A stretch of 64,000 nt of DNA from Periplaneta americana (GCF_040183065.1 NC_091117.1:113187001-113251000), one strand, 5' to 3'; counted from the first letter of the stretch, positions 1 to 11,054 are shown. The notes: a model not told the origin generated them from the letters alone. Made by a program: numbers and translations.

Positions 1-660
1 CATATTGTTCTAAAATTCTTTTTACACAATTACTACTTGCCAACCAACGAGTACATGACAATGGGATTATTACATGTTTCTCGCGACAGGATCATCAAGT
101 TCTCTGAGATTACCAAGAGCAGGTTGTGAGATTGTAAACTGCGCATGCGCGGCCCTCTCATGCTCTGCCAGTGATATCCTTACCGGTATTTACTTCATGC
201 GAGTACAAGGAAGCTTGTTATTCGAATATTTACATGTGAATATACAAATGTGCAACGTAAATATTGCGTACCTGCCTCTAAAGACAATTAAACGAAAATA
301 TGTCACACGAATATTGCTACCTACCTCTAAAGGCAATTATTTAACTGGTTCGAAAGTCAGTGTATTTATATTCCTTAAGAAGAAGATTTACGCCGCAAAT
401 ATAGCATGACGATGCATCGGGATAATTTTGTCCCAACTAATTGTGAGGTAAGTATGACTAGCTGGTAAAAGGCATATGATTTGTATAAATAATGTAAGAT
501 ACGTATATAATATTAAAACTAGTATGAAAAATAAAACATGAAGTTTAGGTTGGTGTAAATTACTGTGTAAATTGATAATTCATGTTTGAGGTTAGTTCAA
601 CATGCGTAGTACTAGTGTGAATAGGCCTAATAATTTGAGATTTTCTGATATTTTTAATAG
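1..660. other. Unassigned AT-rich sequence with a short local duplication
   Basis: I recognise no gene here. A reading frame at 74-409 has no domain I recognise. A motif beginning AATATTGC and ending CAATTA occurs at about 262-291 and again at about 310-340, so part of this stretch is an imperfect tandem duplication with a period near 48 bp. Confidence 0.4.
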
Positions 661-1080
661 TTAACGATGGAAGAAGGTAATATCGGTGGTGCTGCAAGTT
701 TCTGTCCTTGAGGAGCAGTTGGATGTCATCATATGGCAGCGCTGCTTATACACGCACATCACAATGTGTCGGTGACTGACTAGTCGTGCAGCTGGAGTGC
801 GAGAAAGCAGAAGGAAGATAGTGAAATTAAGACTATTGAACAATTGCTCCCAGCAGAAAAGGAATACAATCCTTTGAATAAGAAGCCTGCAATAGACATA
901 AAAGATAGTGTTTTCTTCATTGAAGGATCATCATACAGTTGGGTTTACTTGGTTATTAGGTTTAGAACATCGTGTCCCTGGAACCATTTCTAGCACCAGT
1001 ATGGAAAAAGTTATCATTTCTGAGAACTACAATAGTGCAAAAGATAAAGGGGCTTTCTTAAAGCAACACTGCACATGTCA

Positions 1081-1819
1081 GATGCAGCAATTACTCTGCT
1101 GATGAGACTAAGCGGCAGACAGTAAACGCTAGATGGACAGAACTCGGAGAAAATGTAGATTTACTGCAAGTAACTTTGCATCTTACTCAAATCCTGTCAG
1201 TGGGATAGATTTCCCCCATTCGTCTTTAAAAAACTTGTTGGTTATCATATGTCAAGTGTAAAAGCTGTGTAGTGAGGATAACAGCATGAAGCAGTAGCTG
1301 TGTTAGAAGTCTCAGATGTTATTAAAGTCACAGATTCAAGCAACAGGTTTATGGCTTCATTCAACAGGCGTACTAGGAGCAAGTCTTGATGGACTTAATG
1401 ATATTCAGGGGAAAACATGTACACGTGAAATAAAATGCCCCTATAAATACAAAAACACAACATTGACTCAGGCACTGAAAGGGGTAAATGATTATATATT
1501 GTTTGTGGATGATGATGTTTTTTTTTATATGGACCATTATTACTGTCATCAAATCCAAGGTCAGTTGTATATGACAGGTTGTGATGTAGGATATTTGGCA
1601 GTATGGGATCCACAGCAGCCTGTTGTGTATTTCGTTGAGGACTCTTCATGGGAAAAAACATGGAAATGTTGCAGTCATTTTTCATTCTTAAATCCGTGCC
1701 ATGGTTGCACGAACATAAGAAGTAATAATGTGAATAGACTTACATTAATACCATTAACAGAAAAAAATGTGGTGAACAAATTTTCAAGTCATTGTAGTTT
1801 TCCAAATAAGGATCTGTGA
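1081..1819 (+). pseudogene. YqaJ-type (lambda-exonuclease-like) nuclease, decayed
   Basis: Decayed nuclease domain of the YqaJ/viral-recombinase type, a PD-(D/E)XK fold. It can be followed across several breaks. A segment at about 1,106-1,150 gives QTVNARWTEL, then in another frame from 1,154 RFTASNF, the usual domain start. The open part at 1,316-1,819 contains GLWLHSTGVLGASLDG (catalytic Asp), EIKCPY (the E-x-K catalytic pair) and HQIQGQLYMTG. Stops lie near 1,100 and 1,260, and at least one frameshift falls near 1,150. In animals such domains occur mostly in mobile or virus-derived genes; that is family knowledge, and no termini are visible here. A second, inverted piece of the same gene lies at 2.1-2.26 kb. 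Confidence 0.72.
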
Positions 1820-2099
1820 AAGAAAAACCAAATTAGGAAAGAAGCTACAGGTTTCATTTCACTAGAAACAACACATCCAGGTGTAGACAAATATCTGGCG
1901 TCAGGTTACCATGGCACCAAAAAATTTTTGTATGGTGCCTGTATTTTCTTTATCGAGTTCTAACTTTCCAAGATTTCAGTTTCTTTTAGGCTATGTTGTT
2001 TCGACCAATATATAATGTTCACAAAAACAGTCGTAGGAAGAAGTTAAAGTGCGTAATGTGTTTTATTAATTAATTATAATATTGTTTAATGTATTTGTA

Positions 2100-2262
2100 G
2101 TGGATATAGGGGCATTTTACTTCAAGTGTACATGTTTTTCCCCTCAACATCATTCAGTCCATCAGGACTTGCTCCTAATATGCCTGATGAATGAAGCCAT
2201 AAACCTGTTTCTTGAATATATGGGTAAAATGCAGAGTCTTAAAATTTTGAAGTTTTGTGTAT
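2100..2262 (-). pseudogene. Second YqaJ-type nuclease fragment, inverted
   Basis: Read on the minus strand this repeats 1,330-1,445 at high identity. It encodes GLWLHSSGILGASPDGLND and, after a one-base shift, a TCTLEVKCPY segment. It keeps the canonical GASPDG motif, which the plus-strand copy has changed to GASLDG, so the two are diverged paralogues rather than one recent inversion. Similarity ends just after the CPY motif on both copies, which could mark an exon end or a rearrangement breakpoint. About 650 bp separate the arms. Confidence 0.65.
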
Positions 2263-3060
2263 ATCTGTAATGTCAAACATAATTCTTAACAATACAGGTG
2301 AACTATCAAAACCAAACTGAAAACTGCTGTCAAGGCATTAACAACATGCTTAACTCCACTGTTCTATAGTGCTGCTCTTCTCTAATGTGCCGTTTTACCC
2401 CTCTATTTTGACATCCTCACACCTACGTGGCACTCAAAACAATCCTAATATCATAAAAGTGGGTTTCTATTACCAAATGTTGCAAGATGATTTTAAATGT
2501 GTTAAAATTTACAATATATGTATCTGTTGTGACAATTTATTGAATGTAGCAACTGCTATGGAGCTAAAACAGTTGTTTGATTTGTTCAGTCTAAATATTT
2601 GATTCAGAAAGATAATAATATTTCGTGCTGTAACTGTGAAATTTAGATCTATTAACATAATTGTTGAAGTTTTGTCAACATCTAATAAACAGGTTAGTAT
2701 GCATAGATTTACGACAGTTTAAATTTTTTCTCTGATGAATAAAGATCTAGAGTGTGTAACAAATGTTTCTGGTACAGTGAAAATTTTAGTTTTTTTTTTT
2801 TCAAATATTTGATGGTAAATATTAAATTTTCAGACAAATTATTAATAAGGATTGCATCACACCACAATCAAGTAGTTCCAACTCCTACACCATAAAATTT
2901 GGTCATGGTTCCTGAGAAAATGGAAACTAAACAAGAGAATAATTTTAACATACTGTTACAGAAACTTTTGTTACACTCTGTATAATGTTTATCATAAGGA
3001 AAGTCTGTATACCTTGTTTTTGAGAATGAGAAATTTGGATACATAGCACTTAAGTTTTAA
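2263..3060. other. AT-rich spacer, nothing recognised
   Basis: No gene, RNA or element boundary that I can support. Short frames (for example 2,369-2,602) carry no recognisable motif. Confidence 0.4.
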
Positions 3061-3660
3061 GGAACCTGGAGGTTCATTGCCGCCTTCACATAAGCCCGCC
3101 ATTGGTCCCTATCCTGAGCAAGATTAATCCAGTCTCTATCATCATATCCACGTCCCTCACATCCATTTTAATATTATCTTCCCATCTACGTCTGGGCCTC
3201 CCAACTAACACTTTATATACATTTCTGGATTCGCCCATACGTGCTACATCCCCTGCTCTGCCCATCTCAAACATCTGGATTTAACGTTCCTAATTATGTC
3301 AGGTGAAGAATACAATGCGTGCATTCTCTGTTGTGTAACTGTCTCCATTCTCCTGTGACTTCATCCCTATTAGCCCCAAATATTATCCTAAGCACCTTAT
3401 TCTCAAACACCCTTAACCTATGTTCCTTTCTCAAAGTGAGAGTCCAAGTTTCACAACCATAAAGAACAACCAGTAATATAACTGTTTTATAAAGTCTAAC
3501 TTTCAGATTTTTTGACAGCAGACTGGATGATAAAAGCTTCTCAACCGAATAATAACAGGCATTTCCCATATTTATTCTGTGTTTAATTTCCTCCCGAGTA
3601 TCATTTATATTTGTTATTGTTGCTCCCAGGTATTTGAAATTTTCCACCTCGGATACATAG
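3061..3660 (-). mobile_element. LINE fragment: 3' end of a non-LTR retrotransposon reverse transcriptase
   Basis: 5'-truncated non-LTR retrotransposon. The minus strand from 3,647 to 3,294 encodes FKYLGATITN, then KVRLYKTVILLVVLYGCETW and FENKVLRIIFGA, the region that follows the catalytic core in many LINE reverse transcriptases. After a break, 3,274-3,061 encodes MGESRNVYKVLVGRPRRRWE and the basic tail ending near AAMNLQVP. The catalytic YADD segment is absent. A second copy of the same 3' end lies at 59.9-60.3 kb. Resembles a LINE that is very abundant in cockroach and termite genomes (from memory). Confidence 0.85.
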
Positions 3661-3834
3661 CACTGCTATACGAATGCATAATATATTACACCATAGAGAA
3701 GTGCATTATATGAGTTTTGAAGATATGTTTGGGGATAAGATGTTTTAAATGCCTTAATAAATAAATGAATCTTGAAAGTTTAACATATAAGGTGTTACCA
3801 TGTCAATTCGGTGTCCAGTATAATCCCTAATGAT

Positions 3835-4120
3835 AAGAATCCCAACAGAGCTGCTCAGTGTGACGTCCATTCATGGCAATGCATTCCTCTGCTCTTCGGC
3901 GTAAGGAATCATTCACCATTTGAATTTGTCTTAATATGTTAATAAGAAAGTCCTGATAACTATCCCCAGTTAATCTCTGTGGTAGCACGTGTGGCCCTAT
4001 TAATCTGTCACTAAGAACGCCTGCCCATATGGTGATTGAGAATCGGTGCTGATGCCTTGTTTCTTCAACTGCACGGGGATTTTCATCTGCCCACACATGC
4101 TGATTATGAAAATTCACAAC
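3835..4120 (-). pseudogene. Mariner/Tc-like transposase, internally deleted
   Basis: The minus strand encodes HNQHVWADENPRAVEETRHQ and WAGVLSDRLIGPHVLPQRLT, the stretch between the first and second catalytic acidic residues of an insect Tc/mariner-like transposase. It then jumps directly to a C-terminal RRRAEECIAMNGRH segment. The central DGAPxH and SPDLxxxDFFLWG blocks are missing, so an internal deletion removed about a third of the enzyme and it cannot be catalytic. The N-terminal DNA-binding region is also absent. Confidence 0.72.
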
Positions 4121-4239
4121 ACCATCTCTGATGAATCCCGCTCAAATCTGCAACCAGACTTTTGTTTTCACTATTCCTTGCGACCTAACATTATTCCATG
4201 CCAGGTGTCAACTACGGTATGATTATCTGGTAGCCTGCA

Positions 4240-4308
4240 GTATTGTAGGGCAGAGAAATGCATTGCCATAAATGGACGTCACATTGAGCACCTCCTATGA
4301 GCAAGTGA
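4240..4308 (+). pseudogene. Inverted 3' end of the same mariner-like transposase
   Basis: The plus strand reads RAEKCIAINGRHIEHLL followed by a stop at about 4,305-4,307, the C-terminus of the transposase whose minus-strand copy lies at 3,835-4,120. The two 3' ends point away from each other, a fold-back arrangement with arms of roughly 45-50 bp. Confidence 0.65.
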
Positions 4309-4730
4309 ACAGAGCTCCGAAAGTATGTGTTGTAGGACTCATGTCTATTAGACATTATTTTCTTGTTTTGATGCATACTATCACCTCCTAAAATATTGGA
4401 TCCTTTTTTTTGTTAACATCTTGTATATTTCAGATTTTATAATGATTCTTCAATGAAAGAGACACTCTGAAAAAGTCAGAGTTAAACATTCTTTGCACTA
4501 AGTTTCAAGATAAAACATATTATGATGGAAAAGTACGAACCAATTCTAAAAAGATACAGGATATTAAAATATTAGTTAAATGTGTGAAACCTAAGGCACT
4601 GAGTTTTAAAAAAATAAAATTCTGAAATAGCCTGCAGGAGATACTACCGCCAGGGGAGGAGATGATAACAAATCAGTAATGGATAGAGAAAATAACATAA
4701 TGTATTTGAACATTTTTTTTGCTAATTTTT

Positions 4731-4732
<2 letters not shown>
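4309..4732. other. AT-rich spacer, nothing recognised
   Basis: No supported feature between the fold-back transposase relic and the AT microsatellite. Confidence 0.4.

Positions 4733-4804
<72 letters not shown>
4733..4804. repeat. (AT)n microsatellite
   Basis: About 70 bp of uninterrupted alternating A and T. Apparent reading frames through it on both strands are repeat artefacts. Confidence 0.95.
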
Positions 4805-4806
<2 letters not shown>

Positions 4807-4852
4807 AAAAAACAACTTGACGACTTTTTATACAAGTAAACCTATTACTATC

Positions 4853-7254
4853 CAGGGGCATATTTTGCGGACTACCGGGTCTACCGGCGGTAGCCCAAGG
4901 ACATTACAAAAGAAAAAGTTTATAATATAACATAATGTAATAAATTTGTATCATTAGTTTTACCATAGTAATTAAAATTAAAGTATGGCAGAACAAGTTT
5001 CTGAAGAGGTTTGTGTTGAAAATGACTGTGTAATAGAAGGTTTATTAAAAGTGCCTTTTAACCGTCGTACATAACGAGAAAGTTGAATTTGTGAAAATGG
5101 AAAGACCAACTCCTGAGTTAAATTTGTCCATGGACGTAAAAGAAAAACAGCGTGAGTACACACGCCATTTCACTTCAACATCATATGGTAAGTGGAATTG
5201 GTTGTGTGGTACTTCTAAACTGTCTAAACTATTTTGCTGGCCATGTTTGTTATTTAGCCGCGAAACTAATGTGTGGTCAAAAGAGGGGTTTTCTAATATG
5301 AACTCCCTTCGAACGGCAGTCCTAGAATACGACAAATCAAAAGCTCATTTTTGTAGTAGCATGAACTTTGCAAACTTTGGGAAGACAAGAATTGATTTAC
5401 AGCTAGATAAGCAAAAAGCTCTACACATCAACCGTCACAATGCTCTTGTGAAAAAAAAACGGGAGATTTTACTGCATCTTATTACCGCAGTCTGCTTTCT
5501 AGGAAAACAAGAATTGGCTTTTCGGGGTCATAACGAGAGTGTGGAATCAGACAATAGAGGAAATTATATTGAATATTTAAGTTCCTTAAGTGAATTTGAC
5601 CATTTTCTGGCCAATCATCTTGAGAGTTCAACAGTATTTCGTGGTACTTTTCTCGCAATTCAGAATGACTTAATATTTGCTATAAGTGGGGTTATGATAA
5701 AGAACGTAAAACCTTTTGTGGCCATTGTTGTTGATGAAACAAGTTACTGCTCTAATCAGAGTCAATTGTCCACTGTTTTAAGATACGTCGACAATACTGC
5801 CAATGTTCAAGAACGGTTTATAGGATTCACAAATGTCAGTTCGGACAAAACTGCTGCTACTTTGTTTCAGCATGTGGAAGGTGTTACAGCAGAATACAAT
5901 GTCGGCAATAAGTTAATTGCACAGACATACGATGGTGCTTCAGTTATAGCGGGAAATATTAATGGCTTAAAAACAAAAGTTCAAGAAAAGTATCCTCAAG
6001 CACTATTTGTCCATTGTTACAGCCATGTTCTCAATTTAGTTTTGCAACAAACTACTTCATCCATTCTAGAATTCCGCATTTTTTTCAAAACACTGTCGGG
6101 TTTAGCAGCATTTTTCTCATCATCTCCTGAAAGATCAGAAAACTCAAGGAATTTATGAACAAGAAACTCCCAAAAGTAGCACCAACTAGATTGAATTTTA
6201 CATCTCGGCTTGTAAATACAGTAAAGGAATACAGAGAAAAACGGACTGCTTTCTTTAAAAATATCATTTGTAATGACTCTGAAGAAAACTGGGATGATGC
6301 TGTAAATGTGCAGGCTCAAGGATATTTGAATTTTTTCACACAGTTTCAGAATATATTTCTTCTTGAAGTCTATGCTAGAGTGTTCGCACATACAGATGTG
6401 CTCTACAATATTCTTTAGACAAAAAGTCAAGACATAGGATACTACTTGCAAGAGGTATCAAAGTTAAAAAAAATACTATATCCGAGTTCAGACGTAGTGG
6501 GTTTCCGTCCATATGGAGTAATATGGAAAATGAAAATTCTTCAGCCAATACAATGGAACCACTATTAAAGCGAAGAAAAGGAGATGATGAATTGAAATAC
6601 AGGCAGCTGTACTACAGCATACTAGATCGTATGCACATGGAAATTACTGACAGATTTTCTGATTATGGAAAGCTTCAGTTCACACATCTTCTAGATTCTC
6701 AAAAATTTTCAGCTTATAGAGAAAACTTCCCGAATGAGGCACTAAACAAATTATTTCAGTCCTATAACAGTCACTTTGATCAAGTACGTTTGAAAAATGA
6801 ATTAAGTGTAATATATTCAGCAGAAGTCTTAGATTTTTCGAACAAACCTATCCATGAAATATTATCTGCCATATATGAAAACCAGCTGAACCAAGTTATT
6901 CGTGAAGTCCTTAAATTGCAAACATTAATTGTGACAATACCAGCTACGTCAGCATCGGTAGAAAGAACATTTTCTGCGTTGAAGAGAATAAAATCCTATT
7001 GGAGATCAACTCATACACAAGAGCGTTTATCCGGCTTGGCACTAATATCCATTGAAAAGTCATTTCTACAGAAACTTTGCAAGTGGCCCAACTGTAATTT
7101 CAAGGACGAAGTCATCAACGTATTTTCGTCCCAATCAAGACGTCTGGAATTCACATAAATATGTAAGGTATTTTATTATAGGGATTTTAAAATATATTTT
7201 GTGTAATAATAGGGTCAGTGGTAGCCCAAACCCTTTAACCAGTATACGCCACTG
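4853..7254 (+). mobile_element. hAT-superfamily transposon with decayed transposase
   Basis: The left end begins CAGGGGCATATTTT and the right end, read inward, begins CAGTGGCGTATACT: imperfect inverted ends of the CAGKGGCRTAT type usual for hAT elements. Between them is one transposase gene. The flanking 8-mers (TTACTATC left, CAAACAAA right) do not match, so no target duplication is visible. The right 8-mer fits the Jockey sequence that follows, whereas the left flank does not resemble Jockey, suggesting a rearranged or deleted left junction. Confidence 0.75.
4985..7158 (+). pseudogene. hAT transposase (TTF zinc finger + DUF4371-like + hAT dimerisation), broken
   Basis: The product resembles ZMYM1-like or '52 kDa repressor'-like hAT transposases. 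It probably began at 4,985. The reading frame meets a stop at 5,072 (NRRT, a base or two lost) and resumes around 5,080 with ERPTPELNLSMD and the TTF-type finger region (KLFCWPCLLFSR). The RNase H-like core follows: FVAIVVDETSY (first acidic residue), AQTYDGASVIAG (second), and HCYSHVLNLVLQ. A one-base deletion near 6,140 shifts the frame at SSSPERSE. A stop lies at 6,416 and a second shift in an A-run near 6,470. The last open part, 6,523-7,158, ends with the hAT C-terminal dimerisation block (PATSASVERTFSALKRIKSY). At least four lesions, so inactive. Confidence 0.82.
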
Positions 7255-8757
7255 CAAACAAAGCTCTTACTAACTTGACGATAATTTTCAATGCTGTCCT
7301 TTTAATTGGGTACTTTCCTCGAGCCTGGAAGCTTGCTGAAATCATTGTTTTTCATAAGCCTAACAAACCTAAGCACTTGCCAACAAGTTATCGACCTATT
7401 AGCTTACTGCCCACGCTATCGAAATTGTTTGAGAAGGCTATTCATCATCGCATTTGTAAATTTACGTTCCACAACAAGATAATACCAGATTTTCAGTTTA
7501 GCTTTCGTCCAAAACATTCTACAACACACCAACTGCAAAGAGTCACTGAATCCATTATAAAAGGCTTTGAAGAAAAACAGTATACTGCCACTGTGTTTCT
7601 GCATATTGCCCAAGCATTTGATACTGTTTGGCATGATGGTTTAATGCTAAAATGATATAGAATTGGCTTTCGTGACTATCTCACACGCATCGTGAAAAGT
7701 TTTTTTATCCGAGCGTCAGTTCTCAGTACGTATAGATGGCATTAACTCAACGCTTCGTCCAGTTTTAGCCGGAGTACCACAAGTATCTATACTGTCACCA
7801 CGTCTCTTCAATATCTTCACATATGACATTCCATGTTTACAACCGTCACACATAGCTATGTATGCTGACGATACAGTTCTCTTTTATTCTCATAGTAACC
7901 TAAATACTGCAATGAGCACTCTTCAGACATCCTTACAGGAGCTGCCTAAATGGTTCTCTGACTGGAGATTACTACTCAACATTATCAAGACAGAAGCTGA
8001 AATCTTCTCTTTAAAGCATATTCATAATCCACCTCCTTTGGTTCTTCTAAATGAACAAGTTACATGGCTCTCTAGTCAATAAGCTGTCAAATATTTGGCA
8101 ATATTATTAGACACGGAACTCACATGGAATGCCCATATAAGTCGCATTGTTACACTAACTTCTTCTAGAATTCGAAAATTATACCCTTTGGTTAACAGAC
8201 GTTCACAAATTGGATTGGACAGTTCAATGCTACTCTACACCTCGCTTATACGACCTCTTGTAACTTATGCAGCGCCAGTGTGGGGACTTGAAATAAGACA
8301 CACATGCATCGCCTACAAGTTCTCCAGAACAAGTTCCTGCGTACTGCAACAAATGCCCCCTGGTTTGTAAGAAATCAACAACTGCATCAAGAATTGGGAA
8401 TTCTTCCACTAGAACAGTACATCCATTCAATGTCAAAATCTTTCTTCAACAAACTTCCTGGTGTTCCTGGAGCTGTGACATATAACATTGGAGCAAGATC
8501 TTGTCAGCCATCTCGACTTAAAAGGAAACTCCCTCAAGACATCCTTCTTAGTGATACTGACGACTCTTCATAATTTAACACAGAAAATAATCATACTTTT
8601 CTTCACATAATTCACAAAAATATTTAATTAATTAATTTAAATTAATTAGAGGAGCCTTAGATCCAACCTGAGCATGATATTCTGCATGTGATATTCCATA
8701 ATTTAACAGTGGTCTGTATAGCAAGTTTGCTGGTCGACCAATATTAAACATAAAAAA
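7255..8757 (+). mobile_element. Jockey-type LINE, copy A (5' truncated)
   Basis: Non-LTR retrotransposon 3' part starting inside the reverse transcriptase, directly after the hAT right end. The 3' untranslated region (8,574-8,757) contains GGTCGACCAATATT and ends in an A-rich tail. It is homologous to copy B (16.9-19.8 kb, minus) and copy C (34.4-37.0 kb, minus). Confidence 0.88.
7275..8573 (+). pseudogene. Jockey reverse transcriptase, copy A
   Basis: RNA-directed DNA polymerase fragment. Blocks in order: YRPISLLPTLSKLFEK, RPKHSTTHQLQRV, QAFDTVWHDGL, then TGA (7,653-7,655), GVPQVSILSPRLF in a shifted frame, the catalytic MYADDTVLFYSH at 7,858, and the thumb/C-terminal region ending LLSDTDDSS at 8,573. 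Breaks include the TGA after LMLK, a stop near 8,080 and a frameshift near 8,285 (WGLEIRHTC instead of the WGTANKTHM of copy C). The TGA is shared with copies B and C; the WGLEIRHTC shift is shared with B only. Confidence 0.88.
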
Positions 8758-8852
8758 AACGCGGTATAACTTGCCGTATAGCATTACAATGAAGGAGGCA
8801 GTGATTTCAATGCGCTAAGCGATTGTGTATACACATCATAATCTGTCTGCAT

Positions 8853-10627
8853 CAAAGAGTTTGTAATACTTACTAGAGACACATACCCTTGAGTGGCAGG
8901 CAAGAAAAATGTCACAAATTGAATCGGCTGGCATCCGCCATTAAAGGGAGTGTTTGCGGCGCGAAATTCGAAAACAGTACCACAATACATTGTGATAGAC
9001 ACTGTTTTAAACGTCTTTTACAAAGGATGAGTCGTGATGAAATAAACATGAATGGCAGAGGAGCGCTATATTTATTAAAGTATTATAATGATTCATCTTT
9101 GGCGATATTCTAAAAAATAAATTAAATCACCCATATACACTCGGGTTAAGTATCTGAAATATTGAATAATGGCAATGTCAACATTAATTTTCAGCATTAT
9201 TAGTATTGTTTCAAGGATAATAATAATGGATATTTACTGTAATATTTAAAATGATCTATATTTCAATCTTTTCATGCAAAGGAAGAGGAAGATATATGGG
9301 GCTTAGAAAATATTTAGTGGTGAAATATATCATAAAAATTCTGGAAACGGATTAAAAATATAATGAGAATAAATTTTATTACAAAATAATCTATTCATTG
9401 TGTAGTTGATCACCACCAAGTTAGAGGTCAGTACAGAATTTTTAATACAATTAGTAGCGGTAATAGTAGGCCTAGTAGTAGTGGTAATAGTAGGCCTAGT
9501 AGTAGTGGTAATAATATACATAGTAGTAGTGGTTATAATAGGCCTAGTAGTAGCGGTAATAGCCCTAGTAGTAATGGTAACAGGAGAGCTAGTTTTTGTG
9601 GTATTAGTAGGACTAGTAATAGTGGTAATAGTAGACCTAGTAGTAGTGGTAATAATAGGGCCAGTAATAGTGGTAATAGTAGGCCTAGTAGTAGTGGTAA
9701 TAGTAGGCCTAGTAGTAGTGGTAATAATAGGTCCAGTAGTAGTAGTAATAATAGATCTAGTAGTAGTGGTAATAATAGGCGTAGCAGTAATAGTAGTAAT
9801 AGAAGGCCTAGTATTATTGGTAGTAGTAGGCCTAGTTTTTGTGGTAATAGTAGGCCTAGTAGTAGTGGTAGTAGGCCTAATAGTAGTGGTAATAGTTGGC
9901 CTAGTTTTTTTGGTATTAGTAGGCCTAGTAGTAGTGAGACCTAGTTAGTAGTAGTGGTAATAAGACCTAGTAGTAGGGATAATAGTTGGCCTAGTAGTAG
10001 TCATAGTAGACCTAGTAGTAGTGGTAATAATAGGCCTAGCTAGGTCATCAGCTATATTTTCACTAATTTCTTTGCATTTAATACAACCAAAAACTAGAAG
10101 TACATACTGTACAAAACGAAAATTGCATGATTAATTCATATATTGTGAAACAAAACAGTTTTAGACAGATATAGTCTGAGGATTTTCTTATGCACTATGA
10201 TATTATAATCCACTGTAATGTGATGGTACCTAACCCTTATATGCATGTTGATATCAACCTTATAAACCTGATTAATGTGTTTCTGGAAAAACTTTATCCA
10301 AGAAATATTCCGATATTCTGTAAACACATTCAAAGCAGGAACTGCATTTGGAACATTCTTCCAAATATTAAGATATGCATGCTTTCCTGGGCATCCTACA
10401 ATAGTAGCTACCTATGTTCGGACAATTACTTGCTGCGCAGTATTTCACCATTTTCTTATTATTTCCCTTCAAGTGTACTTATATTTATTCGTACTCCTCA
10501 ATAAGCATGAACTGCTTGCATTCCCGGTTAAGCATCAACTCCCTTTAATGGCGGCCGAACAGCGGGTCAATTTTGTACGCGAAACTAGCGCCGTTGGTGT
10601 CTCTAGTTATATATTACAAACTCTTTG
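8853..10627 (+). mobile_element. CAAAGAG-terminus non-autonomous DNA element, copy I
   Basis: A 1,775-bp element. The left end starts CAAAGAGTTTGTAATACTTA and the right end, read inward, starts CAAAGAGTTTGTAATATATA. It is flanked by an 8-bp duplication with one mismatch: GTCTGCAT at 8,845-8,852 and GTCGGCAT at 10,628-10,635. No coding capacity is seen; the middle is a minisatellite. Subterminal parts share GCCATTAAAGGGAGT in inverted orientation at both ends. The 8-bp duplication and CA-starting ends fit a hAT- or P-like mobiliser, which is inference. Confidence 0.88.
9451..10045. repeat. 24-bp minisatellite inside CAAAGAG copy I
   Basis: Tandem, imperfect copies of a unit close to GGTAATAGTAGGCCTAGTAG plus TAGT (24 bp) in register with a 3-bp AGT rhythm. 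Because the unit is a multiple of three and lacks stops in some frames, long low-complexity Val/Ile/Leu- or Ser/Asn-rich reading frames appear; they are not genes. The same array occurs in copies II and III. Confidence 0.92.
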
Positions 10628-11054
10628 GTCGGCATGGATAAATTATCCATGCTGTCTGCTAGCGAAAGCCACGCCTCCAGAGTCTCTCCCCGCCAACTAG
10701 TTAGATACTATAGAGAGGCTGGAGACCTCTGATAAGCGCTCCCTGCGGAGGCCAACAGTACTATGGATCGTTCCCTACAATACATGGCGAGTTCGTATCG
10801 AGTGCTGATCAGAGAAGCATCGTATCGAACAGTGCTCCGACTTGTCTTATGTTTACGAAATTGCGTAGTGTTTTTAAGTTTATATTTAGTGGAATTATAT
10901 TATTATTTAACAGTTTAACGACATTGTGTGGTGTTTGTTTAAGATATATCTTTATTTATTCATTATTTTTGTACTACTTGCGCTATCATAATCGAGTGAT
11001 TGTGTAGTAATTACCTTAGCTTGGCTCTCGGAGCCAAGCGTGGTGACTGTTAAA

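Noticed and set aside
74-409. 111-codon frame near the left edge
   Set aside because: No motif, no splice context, and it overlaps an imperfect tandem duplication.
4606-4930. Ile/Tyr-repeat frames on both strands
   Set aside because: They translate the (AT)n tract and have no non-repeat coding support.
9406-9948. 180-codon Val/Ile-rich reading frame
   Set aside because: It is the 24-bp minisatellite read in one frame; equally long frames appear on other frames and strands in the three arrays.
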